Of a stretch of DNA of 64,000 nucleotides, positions 11,864 to 22,585 are shown piece by piece. The stretch is from Cryptomeria japonica (lineage: Eukaryota > Streptophyta > Pinopsida > Cupressales > Cupressaceae): contig NC_081406.1 in the NCBI RefSeq assembly GCF_030272615.1, positions 260,575,386-260,639,385 on the forward strand. The letters run 5' to 3'. Numbering within the stretch: position 1 is the stretch's first letter; every line of letters starts with the position of its first letter. The position numbers and the translations under genes were made by a program. Below the pieces are notes generated by a model. The model ran no database searches, was not told the origin of the DNA, and was given only the letters and a program-made list of their open reading frames with translations.

Positions 11864-13811
11864 TGTAGTGCCCCTACCCTAGTCAGCTTTGTAAAACCGA
11901 TTTGACCTTGGTTGACTTTTTAGGTGGCATTCTTCAATGGTTGATTTACCATTATGTAATGTTGTAGTCAATTATTATGGTTATTGTGTGTACCTATTAA
12001 TGTGCTTTTGAATCAATTCTTATGTAAGTTTAATTGTTCTCCTGATTCTTGTTATTAATTTTGAGCTAACACCTCCATATATATATATATATATATATGC
12101 TTGTGTGACTCCTGGTTGCAGGAGATTGTAGGTATAGTACCACCTAGGTGTGAGGTTCATCTTCACCTGGATTCACAGGGTTGAGTATACCTCTTTCATC
12201 CTTAGAATTTGGGTTAGGTGGTCGTAAAACTCTCATTTTACCCTAGCCATGCTCAAGTGAGCGTCATCTATGGTCCGTCAATTTCTCTTTTCATTTGGGT
12301 TTGTGGGTCGTGTATTTGGTTGGCTTTCTTGGGTTGCGTGCTTGGCATGTGGTAAAACTGAGTATTTAATCCTAAGTAGTTATTTTGATTTAATGTGTTC
12401 ATTTACGTATTAGTAATTAAGAAACTAAAGTAAATAGGTTTCTTTTATATAATTAATCATCAATTAAAAATTGCTCTATTCATGTTTGTAGCAAGTTTAA
12501 TTTAATGATTAATTTTAGAATAATGAATTTATTCAGTTTATGCATTTTGAAAGGGAAGATTTAAATTTATTTGAAATAGAAATAATTTAATCCCTTTTGC
12601 TTTTTGGAATAGAAAGGTTAATTTTAATTATTTAAGAAAATCAATTTTAATTTGAAAAGCAAGTTTAATTTATATATATTTGATATAGTGTGAAAGATTG
12701 ATTTTGGGATTTTATTTTAATTAAAAATGTTTTACCCTCATTAATATTGTGAAATATAAATTTTAGCTTTGTTAATATTGAGAAAATTAAAATTAAATGA
12801 GGGAGAGAAGCATTTTGATTTTTAATTAGAAAAGCAAGTTTAGATTATTTGAAGAGTTGTCATTTCATTTAAAAGATGTTTAAATTCAAAAATAGGGGAT
12901 TAGGTCAAACATTCTTCCATTTACCCTAGGGTTTAAAAAAAAAATTTGAGGGATTATTTTTGGAGAGCATTTTTGTAAATATTTTTGGAAAATGATTTTT
13001 GGAGGAGATTTGGGCATTTTTGGGAAGGAAGGATTTCTTGAGTTGCAGATTGGGCTCTTCATTGGATCTTTTCCAGGAATGCTTATTGAGGTAAGAATTT
13101 GTTTATCAATTTGGTTATTTGTTTTCTTAAAAAAAATAGGTTTGGATGTTCTTCATGCAGTTTTGTTTTAAACCCTCCTTTGAATGCCCTCAAGATTAAG
13201 ATTCATAGTGGAAATTAGTTAAAGATTGGCTGATTGTTTGAATCATTGTTTGGGAAATGATCTTCTTATGCCCAAAATTTACTTAGTTGGATTAGTTATT
13301 CAACAAAGTTTGTGTTTTTGGAACACCAAGATTATTTTGGAAAAATCTTCAATATTTGTTGTTCTTGGTCATTCTGAAAATTTAATTTAGTCTTTGTGAG
13401 ACTATATATTATTTAGAATCTGGGGTTTTATTTATTTTTAATTATTTTCTTGGTTTTAATAAGATAAATAAATTAAAACAAAGTTTTTTTTAATTTTAAA
13501 ATCCGTTTTTTGGCAGATTAGGGTTGGAGGGCGGAGGAGCTGAGGGCTCTACCCACACCCTCCTCCCCGTGGGTTGCTGCAGGGTCGTGACCACTTTGTG
13601 GCCACAGGGGAGCTGTGGTGGTTTCCACCTCTCCCGTGAAGGGAGGTGGGCCCCACAATGGTTTCCCCTTTTTTTTTAAGTTTTTAAAAAATATATATAT
13701 ATATAAAACTTGTTTTATGTAAAGTTTGTTTTAATAGATTTTATTTTAATAATTATTAAATATTATTAATATATATTCTATTAATGTAGATTAATATATG
13801 TATATTAATTA
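11864..13811 (+). repeat. 3' LTR of the long-LTR element, part before the LINE
   Basis: Starts TGTAGTGCCCCTACC. The same start in related form appears at 33167 (minus strand) and 61340. A shared block, GCAGGA.ATTG.AGGTA, lies near 12117-12135 and has counterparts near 61722 and in the minus-strand solo LTR near 32770. A TA microsatellite is at 12077-12100. AT-rich sequence surrounds a GC-rich module at 13505-13665. Confidence 0.78.
13505..13665 (+). repeat. GC-rich palindromic module in the LTR
   Basis: A GC-rich island in AT-rich DNA, about 1.65 kb from the LTR start. It has short inverted repeats such as GACCACTTTGTGGCC and GGGAGGTGG / CCACCTCTCCC. The two related LTRs in this window have different GC-rich palindromic blocks at equivalent positions. 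Confidence 0.5.
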
Positions 13812-13835
13812 CAATAATCAAAAAGCACTCTGCAA

Positions 13836-15026
13836 ATGTCGTCAACCATTAATGGCGGTTCTGGAGGGAGAAGCCAGAACACAGAGGAGATTTGCATAGA
13901 CGTCTCAGAGGATTTGGAGGAGCATGCAGAACTCTGGGAGAAGCATGCAGTCATTGCCAGAATTATCGGTCTAAACTGGTCAAGAAAGGATATCAAAAAT
14001 TGGGTAGAATGCAATTGGGGGAGGTAGATAGTCACCAAATTTATCCCCAAGGGTTTTTTTGTGGTTTTGTTCGAGGAGGAAAAGATTAGAGATCAAGTCC
14101 TCAACCAGGAGAATTGGTTTGTGAATGATCATGCAATCTATCTGCAACCATGGTTTCCGAACTTCGACCCCTTACCATTGGTCGTCTATTCGGCACCGAT
14201 TTGGATTCATCTATACAATCTTCCCATTGAATATTGGAGCGAAAATGTCCTAGAGAAGATTGGTAGGACTCTAGGGACCCTTTTGGAAATAGACTTTGAT
14301 GACGAGGCAGACCTTTGCAAGATTGCCCGTCTGAGGATCATTGCGATCAAAAGATTACCAGCAACCTTGACTCTTATAACAACTAGCAAAGAATGGTGAC
14401 AACAAGAGGAAATAGAAAAAGAAATCAAGCAATGTCCCAGATGCGGGAGCAAATTCCATGGACAGGAGGCATGCAAGATGTTTGTGAGGAAGGCCATGAA
14501 AGTAGTTAGAAAACAACCCTAGGTTTGGAGGTGTAAGTCAAGCGCAAAAATGGTTACGGACCAAGAAGGTAAGATGCCTGTAGAGGAAGGGCAGACTATA
14601 TCTCAAGTTCAGAACCTTTCAACTTCCCCAATTTCAACACCATGTCCGTTGAAAGCAAATGACGAAGAAGAAAAGGTATTGGTCCTTGGGGACTGTGGCG
14701 ATGGGCTGTATTTGAACAACAGAACATTTGGGGAATCAGATGTACACCCGAGTTTTAATCCTTCCTGTAGAGGAGTATCTGATACCGAATTTGAATTTGA
14801 AAAAGGCTCGGATGATGGTTTTCTTCAGGTTGATGAATTGGAAAACATTGATCCAAGGTGCATTAGTCAGTCAGCCAATGCCTTGTTGGGGAAGGCCAAA
14901 GGACTCAGAGGCAGAAGGAGTAATAGGCAGAAAAGAGAAGCGAGGGCTAGGGAAAAAGGTGTTATCAACGTATTGGAATTTATGAAGAAATCCAAGGGAG
15001 ATAGGTTCTCCCTTGGAAAGGGATGA
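13836..15026 (+). pseudogene. LINE ORF1, RNA-binding protein with CCHC knuckle
   Basis: About 396 codons in one frame with three internal stops: TAG at 14025, TGA at 14397 and TAG at 14520. In L1-type plant LINEs ORF1 binds element RNA. The middle part (IWIHLYNLPIEYWSE and following) resembles the DUF4283-type domain of plant LINE ORF1, and QCPRCGSKFHGQEAC (about 14427-14475) is a C-x2-C-x4-H-x4-C knuckle. The C-terminal third is acidic, then basic (RGRRSNRQKREARAR). Its stop codon overlaps the ORF2 start as ATGA. All three stops can derive from Gln or Trp codons by one transition. The start is the first ATG of the open frame, near the apparent 5' end of the element. Confidence 0.85.
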
Positions 15027-18000
15027 AAATCATTTCTTGGAATGTCAAGGGCTTGACGGCCCTTGAAAAGAAACACTTAGTCAAGAGGTTCTCGTCTGTT
15101 CACAACCTTGATGTTTTACTTCTACAAGAGACCAAGCTTAGTGGAGAAAAGATTGGGCAATTTATCAATTCATGCTCCAAATGGGAGGGGGTGTTCCAGG
15201 ATGCAAGAGGATCTTCAGGGGGGTTAGCAATGGTGTGGAATCCGACAAAGGCTGAAGTGACTCCTATTGCTTCCCATGTGAATTGGATGGCATGTGAGAT
15301 CAAAGGTATTGGCATTGATATACAATTCCCAATTTTTAATGTGTACGGGCTGACGAAGATTGAGGATAAACTGAAAGTCTGGCAAGAAATTACAATTCAA
15401 GTTAATTTAGATGGAACAAATAGAGTTGTCATAGCTGGGGATTTCAATGCTTTGTTGGACATGGACAAAAAAGAAGGGGGGCTCAAAAAATGCTCAAAAG
15501 TTATGGAGGATTTCAGAGAATTCATAGAACAAAATAAGCTTATTGACATCATACCGAAAAATGGCAAATTTACCTGGACAAATAGAAGGCTAAATTTCTC
15601 TAAAATATCAGAAACATTGGATCGGTTTTTTGCTGGAGAATGGTGGTGGTCAGGAGATAGGGAATTGGAAACTTATATTGTCTCTTAATGTGGTTCGGAC
15701 CATTTAACAATCTCGCTATCAATCGGCAAGGAGAACCACAAACATAAAGGATACTTCAAATTCCTTAGTATTTGGTGGAGTAACCCTTGCTTCAAAGACA
15801 AGCTCAGAGAATGGTGGGTGGAAGGGAACAATATCGTAGGCACTCCAAGCTTCAGACTTGTCAAGAGACTACAAGGTTTAAAACACAAGATCAAGATATG
15901 GAATAAATTGTCTTTCAAAAACATCTTCTTAAAAAAATTGAGAATAGAGGAAGAGCTTGAAGCACTTAACCAAATGGTGATGATGGATGGGATGACCAAT
16001 GAAGAATATCTGCTTGAAAATGAATTGAAACAGGAATATAATGATGTTCTCAAATGAGAAGAAATATATTGGAGGGTCAAGTCGAGAGAACTATGGATCA
16101 TAGAAGGGGATCGCATTACAAAAAAATTTCATGCTTCCGCCAAAGCTAGGAGAATTCACAACAAGATCACTGCTATCAATGATGAAAAAGGTGAGTGGCA
16201 GATGGGTGAAGAGGATATTCAGAGAACTGCCCTTCAGCACTTTCAAGGATTCCTAGGGTTTGCTGAAGGAGGAGGGGTGGAGTTTGAGGACCCAGTTGAT
16301 GCAAACAATAGACATAATATCCTATCCAGCTCAGATAAGGATCTACTGACAGCACCCTTCACAATGGAGGAAGTCAAGACTACAACATTTGTTTTGCACC
16401 CAAATAAAGCCCCCGGCCTGGATGGGTTGACTGCAGACTTGTTTCAGAATTGTTGGGAATTTATGGGGAAAGACATTTAGCTGGTGGTTGAAGAATTCAG
16501 GAAAAAACATAAGTTTGTGAAAGAACTCAATCATACTATGATTGTGTTAATTCTAAAGAAAGAGAATTGCGACTCCATGAAGGACTTCAAGCCCATTTCA
16601 TTATGCAACACATTGTATAAAATCATCTCGAAATGTGTGGCTAATAGGTTCAAGATTATAATGCCCAAACTAATTTTCGAGAACCAAAATGGCTTCACCC
16701 CAGGTAGAGAATTAGCGGACAACATCATACTGGTAGCAGAGGTTCTGCACTCCATGCAAAAAGGAAAACTAAAATGTATGGCCATTAAACTGGATGTAGC
16801 AAAAGTGTATGATAAGGTAGTTTGGGTTTTCCTAGTGTGTGTCCTTAACAAATTTGGTTTCTCGAAAGACTGGATTGAATGCATCCATTTTTGCTTCTCC
16901 TCAATTAGCTTTTCTTTGTTGGTAAATGGAGTGGTGTGTGGTATCTTTGAAGCCACCAACGGATTGCAACAAGGGGATCCTCTTTCCCCTTCATTGTTTG
17001 TTCTGATGGTAGAGGTATTGGGTAATCTCATCCAAAGGAGGAACAAAGAAGGGCTTTGGAAAGGCATTAAGGTGCATGAAAACTTAGATTCCATCACGCA
17101 TTCACAATTTGCGGATGACACAATTTTGTTTGGAGAATCATCTTTGCAAGAAGCAGGGGATATCAAGAGTGTCTTGGATATATACAGTCATGCTTTAGGG
17201 CAAGAGATGAATAGGGATAAATCACAGATCTATTTCTTCAATACCAGCAAGTCCCTTCAAAACAGGTTTGCTAGCCTGTTGGGCTTCAAGATAGGTATTC
17301 TACCCATCAAATATTTAGGGGTAAGAATTGGCTCTAGTTGTAGACAGAACCACATTTGGGAGGATGTACTACACTCATGCCAATGGAAAGCAAAGAATTG
17401 GAAAAATAGGTGGCTCACGCAGGCGGGAAGGTTAACAATGATTAGAGAAGTACTCTTGGCCATTCTGGTCTACAGTATGTCCTGCTTCAAGATACCGCTG
17501 GACACTAGGAGGAAACTGGATGGGCTGCTTAAGAAATTTATTTGGGAAGGTGCCAAAGAACATAGGAAGATCTCTTTAATCAACTGAGATACAATGTGCT
17601 TGCTTAAAGATGAAGGTGGTGTCGGACTAAGAAAGGTGGAGCTTCAGAACCGTGCATTGGGGGCAAAATTAACATGGAAAATTTATGAACATCCAAACAA
17701 ACTATGGTGCAGAATTTTTAGGAAGAAATACTTGGATTTGGAAAATCCGAATAGGATCCTTACCATTACGAATGCAGCAAGAGGTTCCTCGACATGGAAC
17801 TTTTTGTGGGATAGCAGGAGCATAATCACTAATCACTTATCTTGGCATATAGGCAATGGCCAGACAACCATGTTTTGGTGAGATTCATGGGAAGGTGAGC
17901 AGGTACTTGGTGATCTCTTTGCCGAACAGGATTGGGTTAAAGAATTAGAAAGTAAAATTGTTATATTCATTAAAGATTATGTCGATGGTAGCTCAGACAT

Positions 18001-19276
18001 TGGAGGGAGGCTGGGATGGAAATCAATTGATATTGGGGATAGTAGGTTGTGCTTGAAGTTGACTGAGCTACTCAAAAATAGATGCATCGTACAGTTAGAA
18101 CAAGAGGACACCATTTTCTGGTGTGCTTCCAAGTCAGGCAAATACAATGTGAAATTGGGATATGAGATCCAACGTCAAAGAGTGAGGGAAAGCAATTGGC
18201 CTTATTACCTCTACTGGAACAACATAGGACTTCCTAAAGCTAGAGATTTTTTATGGATTGCCCTTCATGGCAAAATTCTGACTAGTGACAGACTTAAGCT
18301 CATAGGGATCGCAAGACCAAGCTGGTGCGTCATGTGCAAAAGAGACAAAGAATCAGCCAATCATTTACTATTTAGATGTCCCTTTGTTGAAGTGTGTTGG
18401 GAGTGGCTCATGAATAAGCTACAATTTATTTTAGTTAGAAATGAAACACTCAAGGAATTCCTAGTGGCATGGCTGAAAAATACCCAATCGAAGTGGAGTG
18501 GATTGTGGCAGATCTCCCTTGCTTTACTATCATGGCATATCTAGAAAGAGAGAAACAGAAGGATCTTCAGGGAATCGTCACTCTTGGTGGAGGAGGTGAT
18601 TTTCAAAATCAAGGAGGTTATTGAAGAAGTAATCAATGGCAAACCTCCCAAAGGGACACCACTCAGGTTCGACAACTAGGATAGGGACATGGAAAGTAAT
18701 TGGTCACTCAAAGATTGGGGGCTGGGGGTCATCCCTACTCCCAAATTTAATGGGAAGTTAATCAGATGGGCTCCGCCGCAAGGTGATTGGGTCAAACTAA
18801 ACTTTGATGGAGCTTGTAGAGGGAACCTTGGACTAGCAAGAATTGGAGCGGTCATCAGAAACTCCTCAAGAATATTACTAGGAGGGCTATATGGGAGCTT
18901 GGGACTAGCCACAAACAATGAAGTAGAAATCAAGGCACTGGCGGCAGGACTGGATTTATGTGTACAAAGAGGGTTGGACAAAATATGTTTAGAAGGAGAC
19001 TCACAAATTATAATCAATGGGGTTACCAAGTCAAACTTCCTGAATTGGAAACTCGGCAAGTGGGTACCTCATATCAACAAGGCTCTAGAATCCATCAACT
19101 CATTTGAATTCAAACACACATATAGAGAAGGGAATAAAGTGGTAGACCTCCTGACCAACATGGGAATTGAGAAGAATAATGGTACAATTATTTTTGGTAA
19201 TGAAGATGCTGATCCAGTGGTACTGAACACTATTTTGAGTGAGAGACCAGAATGGCAGCGTATGAGGATTAGATAG
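15023..19276 (+). pseudogene. LINE ORF2: endonuclease, reverse transcriptase, RNase H
   Basis: 1417 codons in one frame. The protein would nick DNA and copy element RNA at the target. The N-terminal endonuclease shows SWNVKG, LLQETK, AGDFNAL and CGSDHLTI. RT shows IKLDVAKVYDKV, GLQQGDPLSPSLF and the catalytic FADDTILFG near 17110. A zinc-binding region (WCVMCKRDKESANHLLFRC) lies near 18325-18380. RNase H shows NFDGACRGN, NNEVEIKAL, LEGDSQIIING and YREGNKVVD. Seven in-frame stops occur at 15686, 16055, 16478, 17585, 17879, 18542 and 18677. Each fits a Gln or Trp codon changed by one transition, and there is no frameshift. The start overlaps the ORF1 stop by four bases. Dead copy, very secure family call. 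Confidence 0.95.
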
Positions 19277-20112
19277 ATTTGGTTCATGATAGCCTTACAT
19301 GAGCCGAAGCATAGGTGTGATATGACCAGAACGTAAAGCGTTGGCTCGGAGGATTCCTCAAGGATCTCAACTTTCAGAAAGTGGTGGTGAAGGGTACAGA
19401 ATATCCAAACTCCTGGCAGAACTAGAAGTTGCAGGCTAAGGATCAGAAGGTAGAGTTCACATGCTTGATTGGGCAAAAAGATCCAGAAGGTTCTATTGGT
19501 TTTAAATGGAGGGAAACGAGGGAACCAGCCACAGGTTTTGTGAAAATGGCGTCGTTTGTGGGTCTGAGCTACGTCAATTGTGGGCATAGTTTGGAGCGTC
19601 AATGTCTCAACCTGTTCATCTTGGAGGAAGAAATCTGCGAGGAAATCATCTCCGTGGTGGACTATTCTTTGAACTTGGAGCAGCATTGGTGTGATGGGAT
19701 AATATATGGAGTAGTAATTACTCCCATTGTAGACATCCTAGAGTCGCGGGTGGAAGGTGCAGGCCTGATGCAAGGTTTTGTCAACCCAGTCAACATACAT
19801 GTTGTAGCGGATGCCATCTTCGAGCTTAGGGAAGGAACTAGGGAGAGTATCTTAAGAATGTATTTCGAGCATGCTAAGAGTTCTTCTTCTACTTCAGATT
19901 CAGAGGACTCATCAGAGAACAGCCACTTAGAAGAAGAAGGTGCCAAAGGGTCAGAAGATGAGAGCGAGTCGGGAGAGGATGTTGATGAGGCAGAGGAAGA
20001 GGGTGTGTCAGACATGACAGAATCAGAGCACGATGTGGTGGATATGAATCCTATAGAGGAGGCTCGCGGAGATGACCAGAGAAAGATAGCTCGATTCAGA
20101 AGAGAGGCATGA
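19252..20112 (+). pseudogene. apparent third ORF of the LINE, acidic C-terminus
   Basis: Starting at an ATG 25 bases before the end of ORF2 and in another frame, about 286 codons stay open apart from five TAG/TGA codons (19270, 19300, 19312, 19318, 19423). Four of these cluster near the start. The last 690 bases are fully open. The first about 190 residues are of mixed composition with no domain I recognise. The last about 90 are rich in Ser, Glu and Asp (SSSSTSDSEDSSE and similar) and end in a short basic run. The stop pattern matches ORF1 and ORF2, which suggests it was coding. It could instead be a captured host fragment or an accidental frame in the 3' region. No function can be assigned. 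Confidence 0.55.
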
Positions 20113-20462
20113 CACAAGTTCAAAGAAGGAGTGATGAGAGGTAACCTCGACAGCTTCAGGATGTTGCTGGATTCGAAGGATTGGTGGCTTTCCTAGGGAT
20201 CTACTGATAATTTCCTCAGCATTGGGGAGGCAGTATTGGCCATCCTTCTCTATATCAAACAAAGCTAGATTTAGGAGTCGTGTTTGTTGGTAGGAAAGAC
20301 TTCGTTGGCATGTAGAATTTATCTCTTTTTTAGGCATAGATAGTAATGGTCCTAAGCTCCGGTTTCCCTTGGTGAAGGGTTTTTGTTGGTGTAATACTTT
20401 TGTACTCAGTTTCTATAATAATATAGGGCGCTATCCCCATAGCTGATAGCACTTACCATTAA
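20113..20462 (+). other. LINE 3' untranslated region and tail
   Basis: Non-coding. It contains TTTTGTACTCAGTTTCT and GGGCGCTATCCCC, the style of plant L1 3' ends, and runs into a TA microsatellite at 20461-20481 instead of a plain poly(A). Confidence 0.6.
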
Positions 20463-22580
20463 TATATATATATATATATATTAATTAATATTTAATTTGA
20501 AATATGTGTAAAATAGATTATTATTAATATATATTATTAATGGAGATATATATATATAAATTAATATCTAATTTGAAAATTGTGTATTATTAATTTATTA
20601 ATTGCTTATATTTTATTAATAATGGATTAATAAATATATATTAATTAATATTTAATTTTTGGAATTTGTTTTAAATGAGGAAGTATCTTTTGGACAAAAA
20701 AAGGTTAAATATTATTTAAATTGGAAAATTCTTGAAATAAAATATATTTTGGTAATTTCTAAATAATATGCTATTCAGGGATATATTATTATTGGATTTG
20801 ATTGATAATAGGTCATCTGGGAATTTTAGAAATGGAATACTAAAGTATATGAGTAATTGAAAAATGAAATAATTTTCATTGGATATTTTGAAAATTTAAA
20901 TGATATGCTATTAGAATTATTGGAAATTTAATAATGCATCGATTGGAAAATTGGTAAGTTAATGATGTCTTCATTTAGTAAAATAAATGGTTTAGTTATA
21001 TTCTTCCTCTGTATTGTGAAATAGACAAATGTCATTATTGTAATTGTGGTATTGTATTCACCTTGTAATGGTGATTTTTCTGTTAATGTATTTTTGAAAA
21101 CTTAGATCATTTAGAAAACTTGATCGATTTTCATTGTTTAAACCAATAGGAAAGAAGATTGTCCTTTCCCGATTATTACCTATGCAAGTTTAATTTCTGT
21201 ATTCACTTTTGCTTAAAGCAATGGCAAGGCCTTGATATGTCTGATTGGACCCTATCGTATGGATTGAATTGGGGTACCTTCTTTTGCCCTCGGTCTCGAG
21301 TTTGACTGTTGTTTGTGATGGTGTTATAACTGGTCGTGTCCTTTATGCGGGTGTCGAGTGTTGATTTGTGGTTGGCCATAGTTGGTCAGGTCTCTAGTTA
21401 GAGTACCATCAGGCAATGGACCTTTGTATTTGCTTTTAATATGTTCAATTGGATCTATTTCTATGTAGGGATCATTTATGTATTTATTGACCGATGTGGT
21501 CGTTTGTATATTGGTTATGTTCGCCTTGATGACAGGATTGTAAATGATGTGAACCTTATGTATCCTTAACTTATTTAAATGATCAGAGGGGTCTTGCAGT
21601 TGAGCAGACCCGAAGATGTAGCCCACTAGGGGTGAACTCTGATACCATTTCGGTGTTATGTGGTGTTTATGTTCTTTTGTTTCGTTTTTATTTAGCATGT
21701 ATGGATGCATTATGTTAAAGCGTATAATGGGGATTAGATGAAGTTAATTTTTGAATGCAAGTATATAGTCATCTTATTAAATGCGGTAATTAGGATCAAG
21801 AAGAATGTGAATTTGAATAATTGGAATGTATTAATTTGTTGATAATGCAATTAAAGTATGTTTTGGAACTAGATACATGGCATGTGTTTAATGTAAAATT
21901 GAACGTAATGAATGGTTAAAAACTATTAGATGATCTCACCATGGTATCTATATTATTAACCTTAATGGATGAACTCGTCATGTTATCTAAATTGTAACTG
22001 TAATGGATGAAATCATCAAGTTATCTATATTTTAACCCTAATTGATGAACTTCATTATGTTATCTACATTTTAACTTTAATAAATGAACTTCATCATATT
22101 AGCTATATTTTAACTATAATGGAAGAACTCATCATGTTATCTAATTTTAACTCTAATGGATGAACTTCATTAAGTTATCTATATTTTAACTCTAATGGAT
22201 GAACCTCCACATGTTATCTATGTTTTAACTTTAATGGGTAAATTTCCTCATGTTAGCCTCATCTTCAACCTTAATGGATGAACGCGTCCTATTATCTATA
22301 ATTTTAATTTACTGAACAAATTATATCCATGTTTTAAGTAATAACATGTAATTAAGTTAACCTACTTAATTGGATCAAATGTCGTGAGTTGAGTTAGATG
22401 TTAAGTTACGTAATCACATTGGGAAACTCCTTAGGTTTATTTAGTCTTCCGCTATGTTATCAAAGCTTTTGATAACTCATTGTATCTTAATGTTGTCTCT
22501 TATTTTAAAAATATATATATTTGCACTCCATTTGTGTGTTTTAGCTTTATCCCTTCGGGGTTTCCTAGCGGAGCATTACA
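20463..22580 (+). repeat. 3' LTR of the long-LTR element, part after the LINE
   Basis: AT-rich. Resumes the host LTR and ends GGAGCATTACA at 22580, followed by CTCTC as candidate target duplication (the left copy is outside the window). From 21935 it matches 4395-5042 with about 4% difference. Confidence 0.78.
21945..22310 (+). repeat. 38-39 bp minisatellite, 3' LTR copy
   Basis: Same array of about nine units as at 4405-4755, with only scattered substitutions between the two copies. Confidence 0.85.
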
Positions 22581-22585
22581 CTCTC

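Larger units (their letters stand above)
13812..20462 (+). mobile_element. L1-type LINE, near full length
   Basis: Contains ORF1 with a CCHC knuckle, ORF2 with endonuclease, RT, zinc-binding and RNase H regions, an apparent ORF3, and a 3' region ending in an AT microsatellite. It lies in an AT-rich part of the host LTR. TATATTAATTA-like sequence flanks both ends (about 13800-13810 and about 20478-20488) and may be the target duplication, though low complexity makes this uncertain. ORF1 begins about 25 bp inside, so the element looks nearly complete. I see no frameshift across any ORF, only stop codons. Confidence 0.9.
4391..22580 (+). mobile_element. Ty3/gypsy-type element with ~4-kb LTRs, non-autonomous
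   Basis: The 5' LTR tail (to 5042) and the 3' LTR tail (to 22580) are near-identical: about 28 differences in 640 bp by eye, roughly 4%. A tRNA-iMet primer site follows at 5045, and a purine tract precedes the 3' LTR start TGTAGTGCCCC at 11864. The LTR ends GGGGCATTACA / GGAGCATTACA. No gag or pol domain is visible inside. Removing the nested LTR element leaves about 3.8 kb of interior, and removing the LINE leaves a 3' LTR of about 4 kb. Gypsy assignment rests on LTR termini and primer site, not on proteins. Confidence 0.75.

Noticed and set aside
19069-20123. Minus-strand ORFs opposite the LINE 3' region
   Set aside because: Shadows of ORF2 and ORF3. Their composition mirrors the acidic, Ser-rich plus-strand frame.
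21324-21710. Minus-strand 128-codon protein gene
   Set aside because: Lies wholly within the long LTR with no domain or splice context. Kept only as a weak note with the antisense primer-like motif.
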